Origin: Amphritea pacifica | GTDB lineage: Bacteria; Pseudomonadota; Gammaproteobacteria; Pseudomonadales; Balneatricaceae | DNA length: 64,000 bases | Direction: 5' to 3' | Assembly: GCF_016924145.1 (NCBI RefSeq) | Contig: NZ_JAFFZO010000001.1 | Location: 124,001-188,000 of the forward strand | Part shown: positions 1 to 8,500 of the stretch, piece by piece | Numbering within the stretch: the first letter of the stretch is position 1 | Layout of the letters: every line of letters starts with the position of its first letter | Program-made: the position numbers and the translations under genes | Notes under the pieces: generated by a model | The model's input: the letters and a program-made list of their open reading frames with translations, nothing else | Databases searched by the model: none | What the model was told of the DNA's origin: nothing

Positions 1-108
1 ACCATAAGCCGGAGATATGTTGAACGGCGCGCTCAGCAAACTGATTGCGAAGATAAAAAGTGCGGCGGACCACCACCATGAACCAACAGCCCGATCAGGC
101 AGTACCAT
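1..108 (-). CDS. Start of an unknown membrane or exported protein (cut by window edge)
   Basis: Only the first 36 codons are present, read leftward from an ATG at 108. The peptide begins MVLPDRAVGSWWWSAALFIF and continues with a hydrophobic stretch ending near SPAYG, which fits a signal peptide or a first membrane helix. The start overlaps the end of the preceding flavoprotein gene by 14 bases, so the two are almost certainly co-transcribed and translationally coupled. The function cannot be told from this fragment. Given the neighbours, an exported redox protein is possible, but that is inference only. Confidence 0.6.
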   Translation of the reverse strand, partial: MVLPDRAVGSWWWSAALFIFAISLLSAPFNISPAYG

Positions 109-1420
109 ATTTCGTTTCGACCTCAATACCTATCTTCTTCAAAAAGCCGGTGGGCAGAATACCGCCGGCACATACAATCACGTAATCATTTGGAATACGG
201 TGTAGCTCGTCTTCCATATTAAGAACCACTTCAGACTCCAACACCTCATTGACCGTTGAGCTTAGCATTAAGTTCAACCGACCGCTTTCAGCCGCCGCTT
301 CCACTTTGCGCCGGTTTTTCTCTTTAGCCCGACCAAAGGCAGCGCTCCGGTAAGAGATCGTTACCGTCGTGCCCGGTTCTTCCGCAATACTGGTGGCGGC
401 TTCCAGAGCACTATCGCCCCCACCAACAACCAGAACATGCTTCCCCTTATACTGTGCCGGATCGACCAGACGATAGACCACTTTACTCTGTTCCTCTCCC
501 GGAACCCCCAGTTTACGCGGGGTGCCCCGGCGGCCAATCGCCAGCAATACTGCCCGGGTACGATATACCGACTTATTGGTTGTCACCTCGAAGCCGCCAT
601 CCGGCAGGTGATCAATATGGTCTACCCGCTCTTTATAGTTAACCTTAAGCCCGGTCTTTTGCTCCACCTCAGACCAGAAATCGATCAGCTTCTCTTTTGT
701 GGTTTCTTTAAACTGGAACTCACCCACTATCGGCAATTTGGCCGGTGCGGTCATCACCAGCTTACCCCGGGGAAACTGCGCCACCGTGCCGCCCAGAGAT
801 TCCTGTTCGATAGTTTTAACGGTCAGCTTTTTCTCCATCGCCCCCAGCGTTGCGGTGATGCCCGCAGGACCGGCCCCCACGATAAGCACATCCAGCAGAT
901 CACCACCGGAGCCCATTCCCGGCGCCTTGGCAATCGACTCCATCGCCTTACGTCCCTGCTCGGTAGCATTTTTGATCAGCCCCATACCACCCAGCTCTCC
1001 GGCGATATAGATCCCGGGTATATTGGTCTGAAAGTCCGGTTTAACGTTGGGTATATCCAGGCCACGTCGCTCAGTACCAAACACAAGCTCAATGGCATTG
1101 GCCGGGCAAGCGGTTTTACAGGCACCGTGACCGATGCAGTCTGCCGGGTTAAGCAGTTCCGCTTTATTATCAATCAGCCCCAGAACCTGATGTTTTGCTT
1201 CGGGACAGGCATTTACGCAGGAGCCACATCCAAGACAGATATTGCTGTTAATAATGGGGTGAAGCGATGCCGGTTCAGTCAGCCCCGCAGAGATAGCTTC
1301 AGACTTGATCGCCAGATTAGTGCGGGTCTGAGTGGTTTTATACCAGTTATACAGCATCCAGATCGCCAGCAATGGCGCTCCAATAATCACATACTGATAC
1401 ATGTCGGCCTGTACGTTCAT
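95..1420 (-). CDS. Membrane-anchored ferredoxin/FAD-NAD(P) oxidoreductase, thioredoxin-reductase-like
   Basis: A 441-residue protein with an N-terminal hydrophobic helix (about residues 9-27). Two ferredoxin-type motifs follow: CLGCGSCVNACP (C62, C65, C68, C72) and CIGHGACKTACP (C95, C101, C105, with His98 where the second Cys is expected). The rest is a two-dinucleotide-fold flavoprotein, with GAGPAG near residue 183 for FAD and VVGGGDSALEAA near 310 for NAD(P). The family passes electrons between a nicotinamide cofactor, FAD and iron-sulfur clusters. The anchor places it at the inner face of the cytoplasmic membrane. It lies divergent to the CcmI-like, cytochrome b and cytochrome c genes, suggesting it feeds or drains that chain. 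The physiological partner is unknown. Confidence 0.85.
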   Translation of the reverse strand: MNVQADMYQYVIIGAPLLAIWMLYNWYKTTQTRTNLAIKSEAISAGLTEPASLHPIINSNICLGCGSCVNACPEAKHQVLGLIDNKAELLNPADCIGHGACKTACPANAIELVFGTERRGLDIPNVKPDFQTNIPGIYIAGELGGMGLIKNATEQGRKAMESIAKAPGMGSGGDLLDVLIVGAGPAGITATLGAMEKKLTVKTIEQESLGGTVAQFPRGKLVMTAPAKLPIVGEFQFKETTKEKLIDFWSEVEQKTGLKVNYKERVDHIDHLPDGGFEVTTNKSVYRTRAVLLAIGRRGTPRKLGVPGEEQSKVVYRLVDPAQYKGKHVLVVGGGDSALEAATSIAEEPGTTVTISYRSAAFGRAKEKNRRKVEAAAESGRLNLMLSSTVNEVLESEVVLNMEDELHRIPNDYVIVCAGGILPTGFLKKIGIEVETKYGTA

Positions 1421-1549
1421 ATACGATACCTATAAAAACTTCTTAACTATTAAAATAAACGTCAAATCAGCTGTTTCTTTCTTCCACTCGGCAAAAGAAA
1501 ACCGGATTTTCTAATTAATACGTTAAAGAAATTACCCTGCAACAACAAC

Positions 1550-1565
1550 TGTCTCCAACAGTGCA
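1550..1565 (+). promoter_or_regulatory. Candidate enhancer site for the sigma-54 activator
   Basis: TGTCTCCAACAGTGCA ends 101 nt upstream of the GG of the sigma-54 promoter at 1666. It shares TGTCNCMAA with elements placed 98-99 nt upstream of two other sigma-54 promoters in this window (26663 and 38072). An inverted copy of its first nine bases, TTGGAGACA, lies at 1684-1692 just past the promoter. Binding by the response regulator at 20079 is inferred. Confidence 0.5.
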
Positions 1566-1665
1566 CACCCAAAGCGTCCTAACCGCTCTGCCACCCTCTC
1601 AAGAGCGAAAGATGCGGACTGAGCACTACAGGTATCTTGCTGAAAAATAAGCAATTAATAAAAGC

Positions 1666-1679
1666 GGTACAGTTTATGC
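1666..1679 (+). promoter_or_regulatory. Sigma-54 promoter for the CcmI-like/cytochrome b genes
   Basis: GGTACAGTTTATGC fits the sigma-54 pattern GG-N10-GC (consensus TGGCAC-N5-TTGC), with -24 GG at 1666-1667 and -12 GC at 1678-1679. The expected start of transcription near 1691 leaves a leader of about 28 nt before the ATG at 1719. The rest of the 298-nt gap between the divergent genes shows no other clear element. Confidence 0.6.
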
Positions 1680-1718
1680 TTTATTGGAGACAAACCGATC
1701 TACGGAGTTTCTTATAGT

Positions 1719-2558
1719 ATGACGCGTAATACCCTGTTTACCGCCCTGGCATTGACTGCAGGCCTTGCAACTGCTGCTTTTTTCCTGACAAACAGCAACT
1801 CTACTCAATCTGGTGAGCCAGCCAACGGCATGACCCAGCGTAACGGCACAGGCACCTCTCTGATGGCTGCACAGGCTGCCGAAACCACCGCCACCATGGA
1901 AGCGGGTCCGCTCGACCAGATGGCCCAGAAACTGAAAAAACGGCTGGAAAATGAACCCGACGACATGGAAGGCTGGGTGCTACTGGGACGCACCTATCAG
2001 TACATGAACGACCAGACAGCCGCAGACCAGGCTTATGCTAAAGCCACCGCTCTTGGCCTCCCTCCCGCCCGCCTGGAAGAGATTCGCAGCGGCATGGCGG
2101 CGAAACAGCCGGCTCAGCCTTCACGGGCATTTCCAGAACCCAAGACATCCCGTAATCTGACCGCAGTGATGATCGATCAGGCACTGAAAGACAGCCCTGA
2201 CGCCCTGCCAGCCTCGGTGAGTGGCAGCATAAAAATCACCCCCGAGTTGGCCAAACAACTGACCGACAAGACTGCCACGCTGTTTATCTTTGCGCGGGCA
2301 GACAAAGGCCCGCCAATGCCTCTAGCAGCCATTCGCCAGAGCCCGGCTCAACTGCCCTTCAATTTCACTCTCGACGATTCCAACGCGGTAATACCCGACC
2401 GCAAACTGTCATCAGCCAAGGCGGTTATCATCGGCGCACGGATCTCTTTCAATGACAGCGCCACTGCAGCAGCGGGAGACCTGGAAGGTTTCAGTCAGGT
2501 GATCAACCCGGCATCTGGAAGCCATGTAACAATTGAAATCAATCAGATTCATAAGTAA
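1719..2558 (+). CDS. CcmI/NrfG-like TPR protein (cytochrome c assembly)
   Basis: A 279-residue protein with an N-terminal signal anchor (residues 7-23), a TPR region at about 65-110 (EPDDMEGWVLLGRTYQYMND and the following helices) and a C-terminal beta-rich domain (about 165-279) that resembles the periplasmic C-terminal domain of CcmI/CycH. CcmI proteins hold apocytochrome c for heme ligation, so a dedicated copy beside genes for an 85-heme load makes sense. It lacks the two-helix N-terminal half of full CcmI, so it is a short, specialised form. Its sigma-54 promoter and its 13-nt distance to the cytochrome b gene indicate an operon. The chaperone role is inferred from the domains. Confidence 0.75.
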   Translation: MTRNTLFTALALTAGLATAAFFLTNSNSTQSGEPANGMTQRNGTGTSLMAAQAAETTATMEAGPLDQMAQKLKKRLENEPDDMEGWVLLGRTYQYMNDQTAADQAYAKATALGLPPARLEEIRSGMAAKQPAQPSRAFPEPKTSRNLTAVMIDQALKDSPDALPASVSGSIKITPELAKQLTDKTATLFIFARADKGPPMPLAAIRQSPAQLPFNFTLDDSNAVIPDRKLSSAKAVIIGARISFNDSATAAAGDLEGFSQVINPASGSHVTIEINQIHK

Positions 2559-2571
2559 CCAGACTAATCAG

Positions 2572-3474
2572 ATGAGCACTACCAAAGTGGCCGATACACA
2601 GCAAAAGACAGATATCAACAAACTACATCTCTCCCCTTTCGAACAGTTTGCCGCGCCTTTCGTCTCTGTAGCGCTGGGGCTGTTCCTGCTCTGGGGCTGG
2701 CAACAGAGAGATGAATACCTGATAACTGCCGAGTGGGGCCTGGGCTACTGGCTGGGCCTGATTGCAGGGGTTATTTTTTTATTGATATTTATCTATCCAC
2801 TGCGCAAGAAGTTTAAGTTCATGCGCAGCACCGGTGCGATAAAAATCTGGTTTAACCTGCATATGTTCATGGGGGTTATCGCACCGGTAATGATCGCCTT
2901 TCATTGCAACTTCTCACTCGGCGCAACCAACAGCAATGTCGCCCTCTATTCGATGTTGTTCGTGGTCGCCAGCGGTATTGCCGGGCGCTATATCTATGCC
3001 CAGATCCACTACGGCCTGTTCGGCACCCACACCCGCATTGAGGAGCTGATGGATATTAGTCATGAGGCGCGCAAAATGCTCGGACAAAGCGGCGGCCTTG
3101 CCCCCGCTATCGAACATAAAATCAAAGAGTTTGAAGACTACGTCATGCGCCCCGGTGGCGGATTACTCAGCTTTATTCCACGCAAAATATTTATCGGTGT
3201 CAGCACATGGATCACCTACTTCACTCTGCGCCGACGCCTGCGCCCGATCATAGCAACCCAGGCGAGACTGGCAGGCTGGGACAGAAAGCAGCAGAAAAAG
3301 CAGTATAAAGAGAGCTGTAAACTGGTTGGTATATTGCTCAAAGCGATACGCAAAATGGCGGTCTACACCTTCTATGAAAAACTGTTTCACAACTGGCATA
3401 AGATCCACGTTGTATTTTTCAGCATGCTACTGATTACAGGTCTTATTCATGTTGCTGCGGTTCATATGTATTAA
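2572..3474 (+). CDS. Cytochrome b-like integral membrane protein
   Basis: A 300-residue membrane protein counted from the ATG at 2572; an upstream TTG at 2533 overlaps the previous gene and is less likely. Hydrophobic helices lie near residues 30-48, 58-80, 97-118, 125-145 and at the C terminus. Paired histidines sit in HMFMGVIAPVMIAFH and in the last helix (HNWHKIH and IHVAAVH), as expected for b-type heme ligands in ferric-reductase or cytochrome b561-like proteins. A basic cytoplasmic section lies between helix 4 and the last helix. In context it would move electrons between the quinone pool or the flavoprotein and the periplasmic cytochromes. The exact family is uncertain, and heme binding is inferred from histidine placement. 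Confidence 0.65.
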   Translation: MSTTKVADTQQKTDINKLHLSPFEQFAAPFVSVALGLFLLWGWQQRDEYLITAEWGLGYWLGLIAGVIFLLIFIYPLRKKFKFMRSTGAIKIWFNLHMFMGVIAPVMIAFHCNFSLGATNSNVALYSMLFVVASGIAGRYIYAQIHYGLFGTHTRIEELMDISHEARKMLGQSGGLAPAIEHKIKEFEDYVMRPGGGLLSFIPRKIFIGVSTWITYFTLRRRLRPIIATQARLAGWDRKQQKKQYKESCKLVGILLKAIRKMAVYTFYEKLFHNWHKIHVVFFSMLLITGLIHVAAVHMY

Positions 3475-3581
3475 TTTTCATGTGAGAATTTTTTCTCATT
3501 ATTGAGAGTATCAAAATAGAGACAGTATAAGTTATTGATTTTACTATAAAATACAAAATATCACTTAATATATGTATGGAC

Positions 3582-3590
3582 TTCGAGACA
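3582..3590 (-). promoter_or_regulatory. Possible enhancer half-site upstream of the cytochrome operon
   Basis: On the minus strand this reads TGTCTCGAA, matching the TGTCNCMAA core found at other sigma-54 promoters except for G at the M position. It lies 89 nt upstream of the -24 element at 3679. A second related word, TGTCTCTAT, lies on the minus strand near 3517-3525, and TGAGA/TCTCA half-sites occur at 3483-3508. Support is weak on its own. Confidence 0.3.
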
Positions 3591-3678
3591 AGATCCAATA
3601 TGGCGCTATCACTATCTTATGAGAAAAACCGGCTTAAATTTCCACAAGCTATTGATATATAAATATTTTTTAAAAAAA

Positions 3679-3692
3679 GGTGCGTTTTTTGC
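3679..3692 (+). promoter_or_regulatory. Sigma-54 promoter for the multiheme cytochrome operon
   Basis: GGTGCGTTTTTTGC fits GG-N10-GC, with -24 GG at 3679-3680 and -12 GC at 3691-3692, and closely resembles the promoter at 26777 (GGTGCACTTTTTGC). It implies a transcript start near 3704 and a leader of about 215 nt before the cytochrome start codon at 3920. The upstream part of this 445-nt gene-free stretch is AT-rich. Confidence 0.65.
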
Positions 3693-3703
3693 AATTAAAT
3701 ACA

Positions 3704-3919
3704 GAAATTAACAGCAAGCATAAGCCTGTTACACGAGAGAGCTTCGGGGAAATCACTGCGCAACCCCCCGGTCATGTTTAAAACTTCAATCAGTTTAATC
3801 TGTGTAACAAGCAGCATCACTGGCCAGATCGGGGGAATGGCCATCGTTAATATTCCTCCTTTTTCGTCCGACAGCCCTAAGACATCAGGGCTTTCGGCAT
3901 ATATTGTACCGGAGGTTAA
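3704..3919 (+). promoter_or_regulatory. Long structured 5' leader of the cytochrome operon
   Basis: The inferred untranslated leader contains a long-range stem (TGTTACAC at 3727-3734 with GTGTAACA at 3802-3809, extendable by two pairs past one mismatch). It also has an inverted pair TGGCC/GGCCA at 3821-3842 around a G-run, and a ten-pair stem-loop at 3868-3897 (CCGA-AGCCCT with AGGGCT-TCGG) that ends 13 nt before the GGAGG ribosome site at 3911. The last stem lacks a T-tract, so control of translation is more likely than termination. I do not recognise a known riboswitch. Confidence 0.45.
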
Positions 3920-5506
3920 GTGAAGTTCTCTGAACGCATTCTCTCGCTGAAGACGATCACCCTGCTGCTATTACTAGGCTTCAGTGCGCCCGGAGAAGCC
4001 AATATTTTCGAAACGATTCTGATGCCGGGCAAAGTGATCAATGGACATGCGCAGTTCGAAAAGGAGTGCGACAGCTGCCACGAGTCTTTTGATCAGAGCA
4101 AACAGCGCGACCGCTGCCTTGCCTGCCACGACCATCAGAACATTGCCAGGGATATTGAAGAGGGAACTGGGTTTCATGGGCAGATGGAAAACAGTAAGAA
4201 TATTGAATGCAAAACCTGCCACTCCGACCACATGGGAAGAGAGGCGGATATCGTTCAGCTGACTCACTCCACTTTTAATCATGACCTGACCGATTATCCA
4301 CTTAAAGGCGAGCATCGCACCGCTGCCTGCACCAGTTGCCATGAAGCCTCGCACCGTTTTCGCGAAGCCCCCGATCAGTGTATCGACTGCCATAAAGACA
4401 ATGATAAACATAACGGCAAGCTGGGCGAACAGTGTGACGACTGCCATAAAGAAACCGGCTGGCAGGATACCGGATTTGATCATGATGACACCGACTTCCC
4501 GCTGCTGGATAAACACGCCGATGTTAACTGCAGCAGTTGCCATGCAGATGAGCAGTACAAGGATATTCCTGCTGAGTGTGTCTCATGCCACCGCCTGAAT
4601 GATGCCCATGGTGGCCACTTTGGGGGCGAATGTGAGAAGTGTCACTCAGAGAAAGGCTGGGATGAACTGAAGTTTGACCATAACAATGACACTGACTTCC
4701 GGCTCAAAGGTGCCCATAAAGAAACCTCTTGTAACAGTTGCCATGTCGATCCTCCCTACGATAAATCACCGGGCGATCAGTGCATCGATTGCCACCGTGC
4801 CGATGACACCCATCAGGGGAAAAATGGGACCGGGTGTAAAGACTGCCATACTGAAAACAACTGGCAGAAAAGCAGTTTTGACCATAACCGGGATACTGAT
4901 TTCAAACTCCGTGGCAGCCATAAACCACTGGAGTGCCATAGTTGTCATAAGGGTAGCCTGGAAGATGAGCTGCAGACCGACTGCATCAGCTGCCATAAAG
5001 GCGACGATGTACATAAGGGCCAGCAGGGTGACAGCTGTAACCGCTGCCATGACGAAGAGTCGTTTTCAGGCGTAATCCGCTTTGATCACGACCTGACCCG
5101 CTTCCCTCTCATCGGTCAGCATGCCATTACCAGCTGCGAGGAGTGCCATCTTGAACAAACATTCAAGGACACCGCCCTGGCCTGCATCAGCTGTCATAAA
5201 GACGATGATATACATAAAGAAACACTGGGTGGACGCTGTGAGCAATGCCACACCCCCAACGACTGGGGTATCTGGCAGTTCGATCACAACACCCAGACCG
5301 ATTTTGAGCTGACCGGCAAACACAAAGAGCAACCCTGTGAAGCCTGTCACATCAAACCGGTCAAGGATCAGGAAGATATCGATCAGGCTTCCGACTGTTT
5401 TAGTTGCCACCGTAGCGATGATATTCATTTTGGCGGTTTCGGGCGTTTTTGTGAACGCTGCCACACGACCGAATCGTTTGACGACACAAGCAACCTGGGT
5501 CAGTAA
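3920..5506 (+). CDS. 21-heme c-type cytochrome
   Basis: A 528-residue exported protein starting at a GTG preceded by GGAGG. It has a signal peptide (residues 1-27, ending near GEA) and 21 CXXCH heme-binding motifs from CDSCH at about residue 50 to CERCH near the C terminus. The motifs alternate in a triplet-like pattern in which each block carries FDH and TDF words (for example FDHNNDTDF), giving about seven repeats of roughly 67 residues with three hemes each. Extra histidines in the FDH and DDxH words are likely second axial ligands. It resembles multiheme cytochrome c3/NapC-NirT-like chains used as periplasmic or surface wires. It is followed after 23 nt by the larger cytochrome gene. Its place in the envelope is not fixed by sequence. 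Confidence 0.9.
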   Translation: MKFSERILSLKTITLLLLLGFSAPGEANIFETILMPGKVINGHAQFEKECDSCHESFDQSKQRDRCLACHDHQNIARDIEEGTGFHGQMENSKNIECKTCHSDHMGREADIVQLTHSTFNHDLTDYPLKGEHRTAACTSCHEASHRFREAPDQCIDCHKDNDKHNGKLGEQCDDCHKETGWQDTGFDHDDTDFPLLDKHADVNCSSCHADEQYKDIPAECVSCHRLNDAHGGHFGGECEKCHSEKGWDELKFDHNNDTDFRLKGAHKETSCNSCHVDPPYDKSPGDQCIDCHRADDTHQGKNGTGCKDCHTENNWQKSSFDHNRDTDFKLRGSHKPLECHSCHKGSLEDELQTDCISCHKGDDVHKGQQGDSCNRCHDEESFSGVIRFDHDLTRFPLIGQHAITSCEECHLEQTFKDTALACISCHKDDDIHKETLGGRCEQCHTPNDWGIWQFDHNTQTDFELTGKHKEQPCEACHIKPVKDQEDIDQASDCFSCHRSDDIHFGGFGRFCERCHTTESFDDTSNLGQ

Positions 5507-5529
5507 TCCAGGGGATATAGGTGATAAGT

Positions 5530-8500
5530 ATGTCATTAACAAGAATTAAACCTGTTTCATCAGCCGCCGGTATGCTGCGGCGCCTTATCCCCCTCTTCAT
5601 GCTGTTATTACTCAGCATGATGATGCCGGTCACTGCCCAGGCGATGTCCGACCCGGACAAACTGGCACAGCTGGACTCAGACACACAAAAAACGGAACAG
5701 TCAGCGGGCGACAAAAAAGCGCCCCGAGAGGATTTTGATCACCTCAGCACCGGCTTTATGCTGGACGGACAGCACGCCAATCTGGAGTGCTCCAGCTGTC
5801 ATATCAAGGGGGTATTTAAAGGCACCCCCAACACCTGTACAGCCTGTCACTCCTCCTCCAGTATTATCCCGGCGTCAACTAAAGCCAGCGACCATATCAA
5901 TAGCAGCAATAACTGTGACAGCTGTCACAATCCGGGCAGCTGGAGCGATGTTTCAAAAGTAGATCACGATGAAGTCACCGGCAGCTGCGTATCCTGCCAC
6001 AATAACCAGATCGCTTTTGGTAAGCAGAGTGACCATCCCCCTGCCAGTGATAACTGTGAAGACTGTCACGCAACCAGCGGCTGGCAGACCTCTTCCTTTG
6101 ACCATACCGGCATCGAAAACAACTGTGTCAGTTGTCATAACGGCGTGAAGGCTACCGGTAAAGCTGCCAATCACATTCCGGTCAATAATGTCTGTGAAGA
6201 TTGTCACCGCCCAACTAACTTCAGCGATCTGAGCCTGTGGAACCATCCGGATAACGGCAGTAACTGTAGCAGCTGTCATAATGGCAGTTTCAACACCAGC
6301 GGAAAGCCCGGCAACCATATCCCCAGCAGCAACAGCTGTGAAGATTGTCATACAATAAACACCTGGTCAGGAGCTAAGTTTGACCACACCGGAGCAACCA
6401 ATTGTGTCAGCTGTCACAATGGCAGCCTTTCCACCGGTAAAGGCTCTGGACATTTCAATACGTCTAATACTTGTGAAGCCTGCCATACCAGCAGCAGCTG
6501 GTCACCGGTTACGCAGGTCGATCATGATGAGGTCAATGGCACCTGTGAAAGCTGTCATAACGGCACCCGGGCTACCGGCAAATCATCCAGCCATATACCA
6601 AGCAGCAATTCATGCGTCGAATGTCATGACCCAAACAGAGGCTGGGCCGACGCTAACTTTATTCACCCGGTTGGTGTAACCAACTGTGCCAGTTGCCATA
6701 ATGGCACCACCGCCACCGGCAAAAATTCAGCACATATTAATACCACCAACAGCTGTGAAAGCTGTCATACACCCAGCAACTGGTCACCAGTGACCCAGGT
6801 TGATCACTCACAGGTAAATGGTAGCTGTGAAAGCTGTCATAACGGCACCACTGCAACCGGCAAGAATAGCAGCCATATTAATACCACTAATAACTGTACA
6901 GCCTGCCATACATCAGCAGCCTGGTCGCCGGTTACCCGGGTTGACCATACTGAAGTGAATGGCTCCTGTAGCAGCTGCCATAATGGCACCATTGCCATTG
7001 GCAAATCTGCCAACCACATTCAAAGCGCAAATACCTGTGAAGACTGCCATAACACTATCAGCTTCACCGATGGCACATTCGATCACAGCGGCGTCACCGA
7101 TGGCTGCTCAGCCTGCCACAACGGCAGTACCGCCACCGGTAAAAACAGTGCCCACATCAACACCACCAATGCCTGTGAAGCGTGCCACACACCCACTGCA
7201 TGGTCTCCGGTGACCCGGGTTGACCATACTCAGGTGAATGGCACCTGTAGCAACTGTCATAATGGCACCACTGCCACTGGCAAGAATTCCAGCCACATCA
7301 ATACCAGTAACAACTGTGAAGCCTGTCATACTTCAACTATCTGGTCACCGGTCACCCGGGTTGATCATAATGAGGTGCAGGGAACCTGTGCCAGTTGCCA
7401 CAACGGTTCTGTCGCCACCGGTAAGTCTGCCAACCATGTTCCTTCCGGCAACAGCTGTGAAGATTGTCATAATCCGGAACTGGGCTGGGCGGAAGCGGTA
7501 TTTGACCATGCCAGCACGACAGCTAACTGCGCAACCTGTCACAATGGCAGTACTGCCACCGGCAAAAACAGTGGTCATATCAATACCACCAACAGCTGTG
7601 AAAGCTGTCATGTCAATACCAACTGGACACCGGTAACCCAGGTTGACCACGCAGAGGTGCTTGGCTCTTGTAACAGCTGCCATAACGGCACCACTGCCAC
7701 CGGCAAAAACACCAGTCATATTAATAGCACCAATAATTGTGAAGCCTGTCACACGCCAACCACCTGGTCTCCGGTCACCCGGGTTGATCATACCGAGGTG
7801 AATGGTAGCTGTAGCAGCTGTCACAACGGTACCCTGGCTACCGGCAAAGGTGCCAGCCATATCAATAGCAGCAGTAACTGTGAAGCCTGTCACACGCCGA
7901 CTACCTGGTCACCGGTCACCCGTGTCGATCACGCCGAGGTGAATGGTAGCTGTAGTAGCTGTCACAACGGCTCTCTGGCTACCGGCAAAGGCTCCGGCCA
8001 TATTAATACCAGCAGCAACTGTGAAGCCTGTCACACGCCGACCACCTGGTCCCCCGTCACCCGGGTTGATCACGCAGAGGTGAGTGGCACCTGTTTCAGC
8101 TGCCACAATGGCAGTATTGCGCTGGGCAAATCCGCTAACCATGTTCAGAGCAGTAATACCTGCGAAGACTGTCACAACACCACCAGTTTTACCGGAGCGG
8201 TGTTTGATCACAGCGGTGTCACTGGCAATTGCTTCAGCTGTCATAACGGCACCACGGCAACCGGTAAAAATGCCACTCATATCAACAGCACAAACAGCTG
8301 TGAGTCCTGCCATACCCCGACCACCTGGTCACCGGTAACCCGGGTTGATCATACCGAGGTCAATGGCAGTTGTAGCAGTTGTCATAACGGTTCAATTGCG
8401 ACAGGTAAAAATACATCGCATATCAACACCACCAACAGTTGTGAGTCCTGTCACTCTTCTACCAGTTGGTCTCCTGTGACAACGGTGGACCACAATGAGG

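Noticed and set aside
437-1435. Long plus-strand open frame over the flavoprotein gene
   Set aside because: It is the antisense shadow of a well-supported minus-strand gene and its product has no sensible composition or domain.
3704-3919. A known cyclic dinucleotide (GEMM) riboswitch, as found before cytochrome genes in Geobacter
   Set aside because: The conserved core words of that class are not present, so I list only an unknown structured leader.
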